Positions 6,753 to 14,193 of a stretch of DNA of 14,300 nucleotides are shown piece by piece; position 1 is the first letter of the stretch, and the number at the start of each line of letters is the position of its first letter. This DNA is from Alphaproteobacteria bacterium (GTDB lineage Bacteria > Pseudomonadota > Alphaproteobacteria > UBA8366): assembly GCA_029861675.1 (NCBI GenBank), contig JAOTYV010000102.1, positions 1 to 14,300 on the forward strand, read 5' to 3'. Below the pieces are notes generated by a model. The model did not search any database. It worked only from the letters and a program-made list of their open reading frames with translations, and had not been told where the DNA came from. The position numbers and the translations under genes were made by a program.

Positions 6753-7157
6753 ATGAGTGAGACCTCCGCAATTCCCGCGCCGGATATCACCGACCTCAAC
6801 CGGCCGCATTGGGATGCGCTGAAGGGCCGCGTGCTCAAGTTTCAGCGCTGCGGCGCTTGCGGCCACGCCTGGCTTCCGACACGGGAGGATTGCCCGAACT
6901 GCCTGCACCACGGCGCCGAATGGGAAGCGGCGAGCGGCGCCGGCCGGTTGATAAGCTGGGTCGTCTACCACGTGCCGTTCAACAAGGCGTTCAAGGACAA
7001 GGTTCCCTACAACGTGGCAGTTGTCGAACTGGCGGAAGGACCGCGGGTCATCACCAACATCGTCAATCCGGACGACGGGCTGCGCGGCGATGCGCCGGTC
7101 GAGCTGGTGATCGAAATCGAGGATGGCGTCCCGTTGGCGCGCTTCCGAGTGACGTAA
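6753..7157 (+). CDS. Zn-ribbon / OB-fold DUF35 protein, partner of the thiolase-like protein
   Basis: 134 residues with the two-part DUF35 architecture. A rubredoxin-like zinc ribbon carries C33-x2-C36 and C47-x2-C50 ('FQRCGACGHAW' and 'DCPNC'). It is followed by an OB-fold domain from about residue 55 ('GAGRLISWVVYHVPFNKAF' to the end, with 'YNVAVVELAEGPRVITNIV' as its core). All four zinc ligands are present. The protein lacks a MaoC hydratase domain, so it is the short, stand-alone form. DUF35 proteins typically form heterotetramers with cysteine-less thiolase homologues and complete their acyl-CoA site. GAGGA (6741-6745) overlaps the TGA of the preceding gene and sits 7 nt before ATG 6753, indicating translational coupling. 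It ends the trio; a gap of 97 bp with a separate promoter follows. Confidence 0.88.
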   Translation: MSETSAIPAPDITDLNRPHWDALKGRVLKFQRCGACGHAWLPTREDCPNCLHHGAEWEAASGAGRLISWVVYHVPFNKAFKDKVPYNVAVVELAEGPRVITNIVNPDDGLRGDAPVELVIEIEDGVPLARFRVT

Positions 7158-7194
7158 AATCGGGCCGTTCGGCCACCGATACGCGACCGTTCCA

Positions 7195-7210
7195 TTAATC
7201 CTTCATTAAC
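7195..7210 (+). promoter_or_regulatory. CtrA-type binding site TTAA-N7-TTAAC upstream of the Sel1-repeat gene
   Basis: TTAA (7195-7198), seven bases, then TTAAC (7206-7210) is a perfect match to the full CtrA consensus of alphaproteobacteria. In a GC-rich background such an AT-rich bipartite match is unlikely by chance. It lies 45 bp upstream of the ATG at 7255, in the 97-bp gap after the DUF35 gene, where a promoter for the Sel1 gene is expected. No clear -10 was assigned. The prediction is that the response regulator CtrA (cell cycle, motility, envelope genes) controls the next gene. Confidence 0.5.
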
Positions 7211-7222
7211 CTTACCGGGTTA

Positions 7223-7243
7223 CCAAGAAGCCAAGCTTCTTGG
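7223..7243 (+). promoter_or_regulatory. Hairpin whose 3' arm covers the Sel1-gene ribosome binding site
   Basis: CCAAGAAG (7223-7230) pairs perfectly with CTTCTTGG (7236-7243) over a CCAAG loop. The GGAG ribosome binding site (7242-7245) begins inside the 3' arm, so a folded leader would hide part of it. An alternative shorter fold pairs the loop CCAAG (7231-7235) with CTTGG (7239-7243). This suggests control of translation or a structured 5' end; it is not a riboswitch class that I recognise. Confidence 0.4.
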
Positions 7244-7254
7244 AGATCGCGTTG

Positions 7255-8082
7255 ATGTCATTACGAATCCTCGTGCTCATCGTGAGCTTGACCGTGTTCC
7301 CGGCCGCCGCCTCGGCGGGGGAGCAATCCGCCGCCCGGGCCGCGTTCGACCGGGGCGACTATGCACGCGCGCTTCATCTCTGGCGGCCGTTCGCCATGAA
7401 GGGCGATGCCGATGCCCAGAAATGGATCGGCCATTTGCATGAACATGGCTTGGGCGTGCGGCGCGATCCCGCTGTCGCCATGCGCTGGTACCGGGAGGCG
7501 GCCGAACGGGGCCATCTGGGCGCGCAACTTCGGGTCGGAGAGGCCTATCGGTGGGGCCGGGGCGTTCCCAAGGATATCGTGAAGTCGGTGCGCTGGTATC
7601 GATTGGCGGCGGAGCAGGATGACCGCCGCGCCCAGTACACGCTTGGCGTTCTTTTCGCTGCAGGTGTCGGCGTCCCGCAGGATTTCGCTGCGGCCGCCCG
7701 TTGGTTCCGCTTGGCCGCCGATTTGGGGCTCGCCTCGGCGCAATACAATCTCGGCGTCATGTACCGCAACGGTCTGGGCGTTGAGAAAAACCGTGCCAAG
7801 GCTTTCGAATGGTTCCAGCTCGCTGCCCGGGCCGGATTCGCCGACGCGCAATACAGCCTCGCCACGCACTACGAAAAAGGCGATATAGCGCCCCGAAACC
7901 TGGCGCGCGCCCATATGCTCTATGGTCTCGCCGCCGAGCAGGGCGATCAGCAGGCGGTTGCAAAGCAGCAAGCGCTGGCGTCCCGAATCACGCCGGAAGA
8001 TCTCGCCACGGCGCAGGCCATGGCGAAGCGCTGGCAGGCGGATCATGGCCGGAACCAGCAGGCGGCCCGCCCGGCGCAATAG
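7255..8082 (+). CDS. Secreted Sel1-like (TPR-type) repeat protein
   Basis: 275 residues from ATG 7255, which has GGAG (7242-7245) 9 nt upstream and gives a clean signal peptide: charged start, hydrophobic core 'ILVLIVSLTVFPAA' and a cleavage site 'ASA|GE' after residue 21. In-frame TTG codons at 7240 and 7252 are less likely starts. The mature protein contains five Sel1 repeats with an exact 36-residue period: the 'AQ' pair recurs at residues 54, 90, 126, 162 and 198, followed each time by a G-x-G-V-x-x-D/N-x-x-K/A-A-x-x-W-Y/F pattern. A C-terminal helix ends in a Gln/Ala-rich tail. Sel1 proteins are alpha-solenoid adaptors for protein-protein contacts, often in envelope signalling or polar organelle assembly. 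The CtrA-type site upstream fits a cell-cycle or envelope role rather than the catabolic function of its neighbours. Partner unknown. Confidence 0.88.
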   Translation: MSLRILVLIVSLTVFPAAASAGEQSAARAAFDRGDYARALHLWRPFAMKGDADAQKWIGHLHEHGLGVRRDPAVAMRWYREAAERGHLGAQLRVGEAYRWGRGVPKDIVKSVRWYRLAAEQDDRRAQYTLGVLFAAGVGVPQDFAAAARWFRLAADLGLASAQYNLGVMYRNGLGVEKNRAKAFEWFQLAARAGFADAQYSLATHYEKGDIAPRNLARAHMLYGLAAEQGDQQAVAKQQALASRITPEDLATAQAMAKRWQADHGRNQQAARPAQ

Positions 8083-8162
8083 CCCTTTCCGGTTCAGCCT
8101 CTCCCTTCCAGACTTTCTCCCGGTCAGGAAAGCGCATACGCTGCGTCCTGATATGGTTTGAG

Positions 8163-8188
8163 GCCGCCGGCAGATCGGCGGCGTTTTA
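8163..8188 (+). terminator. Terminator-like hairpin just upstream of the second FAD oxidoreductase
   Basis: GCCGCCG (8163-8169) and CGGCGGC (8176-8182) form a perfect 7-bp stem with a 6-nt loop, followed by GTTTTA. It lies 80 bp after the Sel1 stop and 13 bp before the GGGAGGA ribosome binding site of the next gene. It can end the Sel1 transcript. If a promoter lies in 8083-8160, it would sit in the leader and could act as an attenuator. Confidence 0.5.
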
Positions 8189-8208
8189 CGGAGTCGGGAG
8201 GACTTCCC

Positions 8209-9624
8209 ATGCCGACCAACGATCCGCGCGACATCGCCAATCGCGGCGTCTATAGCGGCCGCGGACAGGGCGGCCGCGCCCCGCGCGCGATGCTGGGCAC
8301 GGTGTGCGAACCGGCGCGGGAAATCCCCATATTCGCCAGCACCGATGTCCTGGTCGTGGGCGGTGGCCCGGCGGGAACCACCGCGGCGATCGCGGCCGCC
8401 CGGCTCGGCGCGGATGTGATCCTGGCCGAGCGATATAATCATCTGGGCGGGCTCTCCACCGGCGGGCTGGTAATCTGGATCGACCGCATGACCGACTGGA
8501 ACGGCGATCACCTGATCCAGGGCCTGGCGGAGGAATTGCTCGACCGCCTGCCGGACGATGCGATCCTCGGCCCGCCGAAGAAGGATTGGGGCTCACGGGA
8601 CGAAAGTCTCGCCCATCATTGGGGGCAGCGTCACAGCGCTTTTCACGGCACCGTCACCTGGGCGCCGATGATCGATCCGGAATGGCTCAAGCTCGCCTCG
8701 CTCGACATGGTGCGCGACGCCGGCATCGAACTGCTGCTGCACAGTTGGATCGCGGCGCCGCTGGTCGAGGACGGCAAGGCCACGGGCGCCATTCTCGAAT
8801 CCAAGCAGGGCCGCATGGCGGTGCGCGCGCGGGTGGTCATCGACACGACCGGTGACGGCGACATCTTCGCGCGCAGCGGCGAGGACTATGAAGGCGACAT
8901 CGATCAGGACGATATCCACCATTGCGCCAATACCGCCTCGTTGCTGGCGGGGGTGGACACGGCGCGCTGGCTGGATTTCCAGGATGCGGAGCCGGAGGCG
9001 TGGCGCGAGATCATCGCGCTCGGGCGGACGAAAACACGGCATTTCATCCAACCGTTTCCGGGCTGGCGCAACGACGTGGTCGTGTTCATGGGGCCGCGTT
9101 TCTCCGGCTTCAGCGTGCTCGACATCGACGATTTGACGGCGGTCGAATTTCTGTCGCGGGAGAGTATCGTCGAATTGCAAAACTTCTATCGCGCCCATGT
9201 GCCGGGGTTCGAGAACGCCTGGCTGATGCTCACCGGGCCGCAACTCGGCGCGCGGCACAGCCGGCGGCTGGTCGGCATCGGCCGGATGACCGGAGAGGAG
9301 ACCAAGACCGGCCGGATCCTGCCGGACGAAATCGGCGTTAGCCCGAGCACCAACTCCAACCGGCCCTGTGTCTCGGTACCCTACGGTGCGCTGCTGCCGC
9401 GCCGGACCGACAATCTGCTGGTGGCGGGCCGGCATATCTCGACCGACGCCCAGACGCACACCTATATGCGCGAGATCCCGCAATGTTGGCTGACCGGCCA
9501 CGCCGCGGGTGTCGCCGCCGCGCTCAGCGCGAATGCGGGGACATCGCCGCGCGATGTGTCCGTGAGCGAGCTTCAGGCGGCGCTGCGGCAGCAGGGGGCG
9601 TATGTGCGGGAGGCGGAAGAGTGA
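8209..9624 (+). CDS. FAD-dependent oxidoreductase (FAD_oxidored, PF12831-like)
   Basis: 471 residues from ATG 8209, chosen over the upstream ATG at 8158 because GGGAGGA (8196-8202) sits 6 nt before it and because 8158 lies before a terminator-like hairpin. After a polar N-terminal segment of about 43 residues comes a dinucleotide-binding fold: 'TDVLVVGGGPAGTTAAIAAA' with GGGPAG at 51-56, E74 at the end of beta-2 ('ILAERYNHLGG'). 'VVIDTTGDGDIFARSG' and the late 'DNLLVAGRHIS' are typical FAD contacts of this family, and 'GPQLGARHSRRLVGIGRMTGEE' is a recognisable signature stretch. No Fe-S cysteine cluster (as in HdrA) is evident. Substrate unknown. It stands alone on the plus strand and converges on the minus-strand operon, with an extragenic repeat between the stops. 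Confidence 0.82.
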   Translation: MPTNDPRDIANRGVYSGRGQGGRAPRAMLGTVCEPAREIPIFASTDVLVVGGGPAGTTAAIAAARLGADVILAERYNHLGGLSTGGLVIWIDRMTDWNGDHLIQGLAEELLDRLPDDAILGPPKKDWGSRDESLAHHWGQRHSAFHGTVTWAPMIDPEWLKLASLDMVRDAGIELLLHSWIAAPLVEDGKATGAILESKQGRMAVRARVVIDTTGDGDIFARSGEDYEGDIDQDDIHHCANTASLLAGVDTARWLDFQDAEPEAWREIIALGRTKTRHFIQPFPGWRNDVVVFMGPRFSGFSVLDIDDLTAVEFLSRESIVELQNFYRAHVPGFENAWLMLTGPQLGARHSRRLVGIGRMTGEETKTGRILPDEIGVSPSTNSNRPCVSVPYGALLPRRTDNLLVAGRHISTDAQTHTYMREIPQCWLTGHAAGVAAALSANAGTSPRDVSVSELQAALRQQGAYVREAEE

Positions 9625-9682
9625 AAGGTTGGCGTGTGCGCCCCCGGCCAATCATGCCAGTTGTTCGTCGAATTACCTCCAA

Positions 9683-9763
9683 GTCATACCGCGAAGGCGG
9701 GAATCCAGCCATCGCTTGCAATTGCTGGATTCCGGATCGTCGCGTTGCGCCGTCCGGAATGAC
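9683..9763. repeat. Extragenic palindromic element, GTCAT...ATGAC
   Basis: The 81-bp unit is bounded by GTCAT (9683-9687) and its inverse ATGAC (9759-9763). Inside, CCGC-GAAG-GCGG forms one small hairpin (9689-9700). GGAATCCAGC (9700-9709) pairs perfectly with GCTGGATTCC (9724-9733) over 14 nt, and TCCGGA occurs at 9732-9737 and 9753-9758. The 'CGCGAAGGCGGGAATCCAG' text is of a type I know as a dispersed intergenic repeat in proteobacterial genomes. It lies in the 164-bp gap between two convergent genes, a typical site. Only one copy is in the window, so dispersal is not shown here. Confidence 0.6.
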
Positions 9764-9788
9764 GCCGCAGTGGTCGAATCAACCGTTG

Positions 9789-10118
9789 TCACCGTTTTTC
9801 CAGCCATTCCCGATACTGGGTTCGGTCCTGTTCCGTGATTTCGGCCCGTAAACCGGGGTCGCAGCACGCTATCAGTTTCGCCTGGTTCGGTGCTTCGGCC
9901 CAGGTCAGTACGTCGCGGAAATCCCGGATTGCGGCGTTCACATAGTCGTCCGGGTCCGATTTTCCCTCCTCGTCGCACAGCTTCAGGATCGCGAGGTGGA
10001 CGCGGTCGCGTTCCGGATCGGTGTACCGGTCGAGATTGGCCAGAATTTCCGGGATGCGGCGGTCCGGAAAGACCTGCTTGATTTTGGTCACGACGAGATC
10101 GCGCGCCGGCTTGGTCAT
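9789..10118 (-). CDS. Uncharacterised 109-aa protein coupled to the CoA-transferase
   Basis: The ATG (10118-10116) overlaps the TGA of the CoA-transferase gene (10117-10115) in an ATGA arrangement, so translation is probably coupled; this decides the start, since longer in-frame extensions run inside the CoA-transferase. The product is soluble, charged and mostly helical by composition, with no signal peptide or membrane helix. Visible stretches are 'VVTKIKQVFPDRRIPEILANLD', best read in two parts (a basic helix, then 'IPEILANLDRY'), 'RVHLAILKLCDEEGKSDPDDY' and a C85-C86 pair in 'KLIACCDPGL'. I do not recognise a domain. Its place as last gene of an SDR/ligase/CoA-transferase group suggests an accessory role in CoA-thioester catabolism, but this is inference from position. 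Confidence 0.75.
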   Translation of the reverse strand: MTKPARDLVVTKIKQVFPDRRIPEILANLDRYTDPERDRVHLAILKLCDEEGKSDPDDYVNAAIRDFRDVLTWAEAPNQAKLIACCDPGLRAEITEQDRTQYREWLEKR

Positions 10119-11341
10119 TGCGGCGGCTCGCCTTTGCTCAGGATGACCCCGTCCGCTTCCAACCGGTCCAGCACCTCCGCCGTCAGCCCGAGCCGCTCGG
10201 CCAGCACGGCGCGTGTATCCGCGCCCTTGTCGTGGCCGGTGTGGCGCAATCCGCCCGGCGTCTCGGACAGCTTCGGCACCACGCCGCCGAGTGTCACCGA
10301 GCCGAGGTCCTCGTCCGGAACCTCGACCAGCATATCGCGGGCGCGGAAGTGCGGATCCTCGAAGACATCGGCGATGGTGTTGATCGGGCCGCTCGGCACG
10401 CGGTGGGCCAGCAGGATGTCGCACAGCGCGGCCATGTCGTGTTGCGCCGTCCAGTCCCCAACCACCGCGTCAACCTCGTCTTCATGGGTGCGCCGCCAGG
10501 CGTCGCTGCCCCAATCCGGGTCGCCGGACAGATCCGGCCGGCCCATCGCTTCCGCCAGCCGGCTGAAGATCGAATCGTTCGTGGAGGTGATGTGCACGAA
10601 CTTGCCGTCGGCGGTGGGGTAAAGATTGTTGGGCGCGGAGCCGGGTAACGCTGCGCCGGTGCGTTCGGGCACCACGCCGAGTTTCTCGTAGGCGGGGACG
10701 AAACTCTCCATGAAACTGAAGGCCGATTCGTAGAGTGTCGCGTCGATTTCCTGGCCCCGGCCGGTTCGCTCGCGGTGATAGAGCGCCATCATCACGCCAT
10801 AGGCGGCGTGTACGCCGGTGATGTAGTCGGTCAACGGCACCGCCGCGCGGGGCGGCGGCCGGTCCGGATCGCCGATGATGCCGCGCAGCCCGCTGACTGC
10901 CTCGCCGACGATGCCGTAGCCGGGCCGGTCCGCATAGGGGCCGGTCTGACCGTAGCCGCTGATTCGGACCATGACGAGGCGCGGATGAACCTTCGACATC
11001 TCCGCGTAGCCGAGGCCCCATTTGTCGAGCGCGCCCGGGCTGAGGTTTTCGATCACGACGTCGCTTTCGAGCATCAGCCGGCGCACGAGGTCCCGGCCTT
11101 CCTCCGACTTCAGGTCGATCGAAATGTTACGCTTGTTGCGGTGAATGGTGGCGAAGAAGAGCGATTTTCCCTTGTAGCGCTTGCCGAGGCCGCGCAACCG
11201 GTCGCCGCCGGGCGCTTCCAGCTTGATCACGTCGGCGCCGAAATCCGCCATCAGACGTCCGCAATAGGGACCGGCGACGATCGAGCCGATTTCCAGAACG
11301 CGGCAGCCGGCGAGGGGGCCGTCATTCGTTGATATAGTCAT
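10115..11341 (-). CDS. CaiB/BaiF family (class III) CoA-transferase
   Basis: 408 residues, the normal size for a class III (formyl-CoA:oxalate type) CoA-transferase. The N-terminus 'PLAGCRVLEIGSIVAGPYCGRLMADFGADVIK' is read as the Rossmann start 'LAGCRVLEIG' followed by 'GPYCGRLMADFGADVIKLE'. Further signatures are 'RNKRNISIDLKSEEG' (69-83), 'GYGQTGPYADRPGYG' (129-143) and the catalytic aspartate region 'VPLTDYITGVHAAYG', where D172 matches the acyl-anhydride-forming Asp of formyl-CoA transferase. The enzyme moves CoA between carboxylic acids without ATP. ATG 11341 is chosen because the family homology begins 8 residues later. The in-frame extension to 11443 reads through an extragenic repeat. 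The gene lies 158 bp downstream of the ligase gene and overlaps the next gene by 4 bp. Substrates unknown. Confidence 0.88.
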   Translation of the reverse strand: MTISTNDGPLAGCRVLEIGSIVAGPYCGRLMADFGADVIKLEAPGGDRLRGLGKRYKGKSLFFATIHRNKRNISIDLKSEEGRDLVRRLMLESDVVIENLSPGALDKWGLGYAEMSKVHPRLVMVRISGYGQTGPYADRPGYGIVGEAVSGLRGIIGDPDRPPPRAAVPLTDYITGVHAAYGVMMALYHRERTGRGQEIDATLYESAFSFMESFVPAYEKLGVVPERTGAALPGSAPNNLYPTADGKFVHITSTNDSIFSRLAEAMGRPDLSGDPDWGSDAWRRTHEDEVDAVVGDWTAQHDMAALCDILLAHRVPSGPINTIADVFEDPHFRARDMLVEVPDEDLGSVTLGGVVPKLSETPGGLRHTGHDKGADTRAVLAERLGLTAEVLDRLEADGVILSKGEPPQ

Positions 11342-11366
11342 TGTTCGATTCCGCTGGTGGATAGCG

Positions 11367-11487
11367 GCCCTCGCCCTTCGATTTCGCTCAGGGTGAGGGC
11401 GTGTTTCATCCTTTGATCCGCTGATAAATTTAGGTCGCGGCAATGACCCAAAGCCTCATGCTGAGCGAAGTCGAAGTAAGAGGCTTT
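11367..11487. repeat. Pair of inverted extragenic repeats between the ligase and CoA-transferase genes
   Basis: Two related hairpins face each other. The first is GCCCTCGCCC (11367-11376) with GGGTGAGGGC (11391-11400), one G-T wobble, enclosing 'TTCGATTTCGCTCA'. The second is AAAGCCTC (11450-11457) with GAGGCTTT (11480-11487), perfect, enclosing 'CTGAGCGAAGTCGAAG'. The loop of the second is the reverse complement of the first with one change (TTCGATTTCGCTCAG against TTCGACTTCGCTCAG). This motif is of a kind I know from many alphaproteobacterial intergenic regions. It lies within a presumed minus-strand transcript, so it may affect mRNA stability or cause partial termination. Confidence 0.6.
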
Positions 11488-11499
11488 TGCCATATGGGT

Positions 11500-13143
<1,644 letters not shown>

Positions 13144-13180
13144 GGCCGCCCTGCCGGTTATCCGCTTATCGATATGATCC

Positions 13181-13222
13181 TAGACCATTTCTTGTCCAAA
13201 TTGGCCCAAGCGAAATGGTCTA
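13181..13222. repeat. Perfect 11-bp inverted repeat upstream of the ligase gene
   Basis: TAGACCATTTC (13181-13191) and GAAATGGTCTA (13212-13222) are exact inverse copies. The 20-bp interior holds a further small palindrome CCAA-A-TTGG (13196-13204) and a TTG/CAA pair, so the whole can fold as one long hairpin. It lies 38 bp upstream of the ligase ATG in the 139-bp gap after the SDR gene. It may be an extragenic repeat, an operator or part of a leader. A T-rich run on the plus strand (13223-13235) would suit a plus-strand terminator, but no plus-strand gene ends here. Confidence 0.55.
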
Positions 13223-13251
13223 TCTCTTTGTTTTTACGCAAATACGTCGTC

Positions 13252-13270
13252 GCGAACCGTTTCGGTTCGC
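13252..13270 (-). terminator. Strong hairpin 12 bp after the SDR stop, no U-tract
   Basis: GCGAACCG (13252-13259) and CGGTTCGC (13263-13270) form a perfect 8-bp stem around TTT. On the minus strand it lies 12 bp after the SDR stop (13283). No T-run follows on that strand, so it is more likely a 3'-end-stabilising structure or weak terminator than a classical Rho-independent terminator. Confidence 0.35.
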
Positions 13271-13282
13271 TCGGGATTTGCT

Positions 13283-14029
13283 TTAATCGACCATTGTCAG
13301 GCCGCCGCTGACGCTCAACACCTGGCCGGTGCAATAGCTCGACCGGTCGCTGGCGAAGAACAGGATCGCGTCGGCGATCTCCGACGGGTCGGCGAGGCGG
13401 CGCATCGGGATCGCCTTGATCAGCGCTTCCTTGAGGCGTTCCGGATTGGCGTGGAACAGCGGCGTGTCGGTCGGCCCCGGCGCGACGCAGTTGACGCGGA
13501 TGCGATAGCGCGCCATCTCGCGCGCCAGCGACTTGGTGAAGCCGATTATGCCGCCTTTGGCCCCTGAATAGACCGTCTCGCCGGAACTGCCGACCCGGCC
13601 GGCGTCGCTGGACACGCTGACGATGGCGCCCGCGTTGGCCGCGATCATCGGATCGAGGAAGGCCCGGGTCAGGTTGATCACGCCCAGCAGGTTGATCTCG
13701 ATGACCTTGCGCATGAAGTCGCGGGTGTTCTCGATGAAGGGCTGGCCGATATCGAATCCGGCGACATTGGCCAGCACGTCGGCCTTGCCGGACCGGCTGT
13801 GCAGTGCATCGGCGAAGGCGTCGATCTGGTCCGTATCGGTAAGATCGAGCGGATGGAACGTGGCGCTGCCGCCGGCTTTCTCGACCAAGGCGACGGTCTC
13901 TTGCGCGCCGTCTACGTTGAGATCGCCGAAGAAGACGTCCGCGCCCGCCGCCGCAAACCGTTGTACCGTGGCGCGCCCGATGCCGGACGAACCGCCGGTC
14001 ACGACGACCGTCTTACCGTTAAAATCCAT
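13283..14029 (-). CDS. SDR-family dehydrogenase, BadH-like (2-hydroxycyclohexanecarboxyl-CoA dehydrogenase type)
   Basis: 248 residues, a classical short-chain dehydrogenase. The cofactor loop is 'TGGSSGIG' (11-18). D36 at the end of beta-2 ('FGDLN') indicates NAD(H) preference. 'NVAG' at 88-91 takes the place of NNAG, and the catalytic set is N113, S141, Y154 and K158 ('YSGAK'). From recalled sequence it resembles Rhodopseudomonas BadH closely in 'SDAGRVGSSGETVYSGAKGG' (141-160), 'CVAPGPTDTPLF' and the C-terminus 'TGQVLSVSGGLTM'. BadH oxidises 2-hydroxycyclohexanecarboxyl-CoA to the 2-keto form. ATG 14029 has AGGGA (14035-14039) 5 nt upstream and begins directly before the fold; the in-frame ATG at 14089 has no such support. 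It is the first of four same-strand genes. A 3-hydroxyacyl-CoA dehydrogenase with another substrate is the main alternative. Confidence 0.87.
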   Translation of the reverse strand: MDFNGKTVVVTGGSSGIGRATVQRFAAAGADVFFGDLNVDGAQETVALVEKAGGSATFHPLDLTDTDQIDAFADALHSRSGKADVLANVAGFDIGQPFIENTRDFMRKVIEINLLGVINLTRAFLDPMIAANAGAIVSVSSDAGRVGSSGETVYSGAKGGIIGFTKSLAREMARYRIRVNCVAPGPTDTPLFHANPERLKEALIKAIPMRRLADPSEIADAILFFASDRSSYCTGQVLSVSGGLTMVD

Positions 14030-14109
14030 GCCTGTCCCTTTCACTCGTAAGTCCCGTCTACCGCGCGATCTTGCTGGCCGCGACGGCACGAGTCAATTTG
14101 GCTATGTGT

Positions 14110-14139
14110 TTGACAGGGATGGGAGGTGTCGGGTTCAAT
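14110..14139 (+). promoter_or_regulatory. Possible sigma-70 promoter for the gene running off the right edge
   Basis: TTGACA (14110-14115) is a perfect -35 element. TTCAAT (14134-14139) follows after 18 bp and matches TATAAT at 4 of 6 positions. It lies 80 bp upstream of the SDR start and faces away from it, towards the plus-strand ORF near 14170-14300. On the opposite strand TTGACT (14096-14091) is a weaker candidate -35 for the SDR gene. Confidence 0.35.
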
Positions 14140-14193
14140 TTGGCGACAGGCAGAAAATAAAAGGAAGAAATCAGGCATCGCCACGGCATAGCG

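Noticed and set aside
7163..7174. GGCC-GTTC-GGCC hairpin after the DUF35 gene as a terminator
   Set aside because: Only a 4-bp stem and no T-run follows.
7261..8511. 416-codon minus-strand ORF opposite the Sel1 protein and the start of the second FAD oxidoreductase
   Set aside because: It crosses two plus-strand genes and their intergenic hairpin; no ribosome binding site or family resemblance.
8593..9651. 352-codon minus-strand ORF opposite the second FAD oxidoreductase
   Set aside because: Antisense to a well-supported flavoprotein; composition typical of a shadow frame.
11342..11443. 34-codon N-terminal extension of the CoA-transferase
   Set aside because: It reads through an extragenic palindromic repeat and is Arg/Pro-rich; family homology begins only after ATG 11341.
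14030..14089. 20-codon N-terminal extension of the SDR
   Set aside because: The SDR fold starts at residue 6 after ATG 14029, which has its own ribosome binding site.
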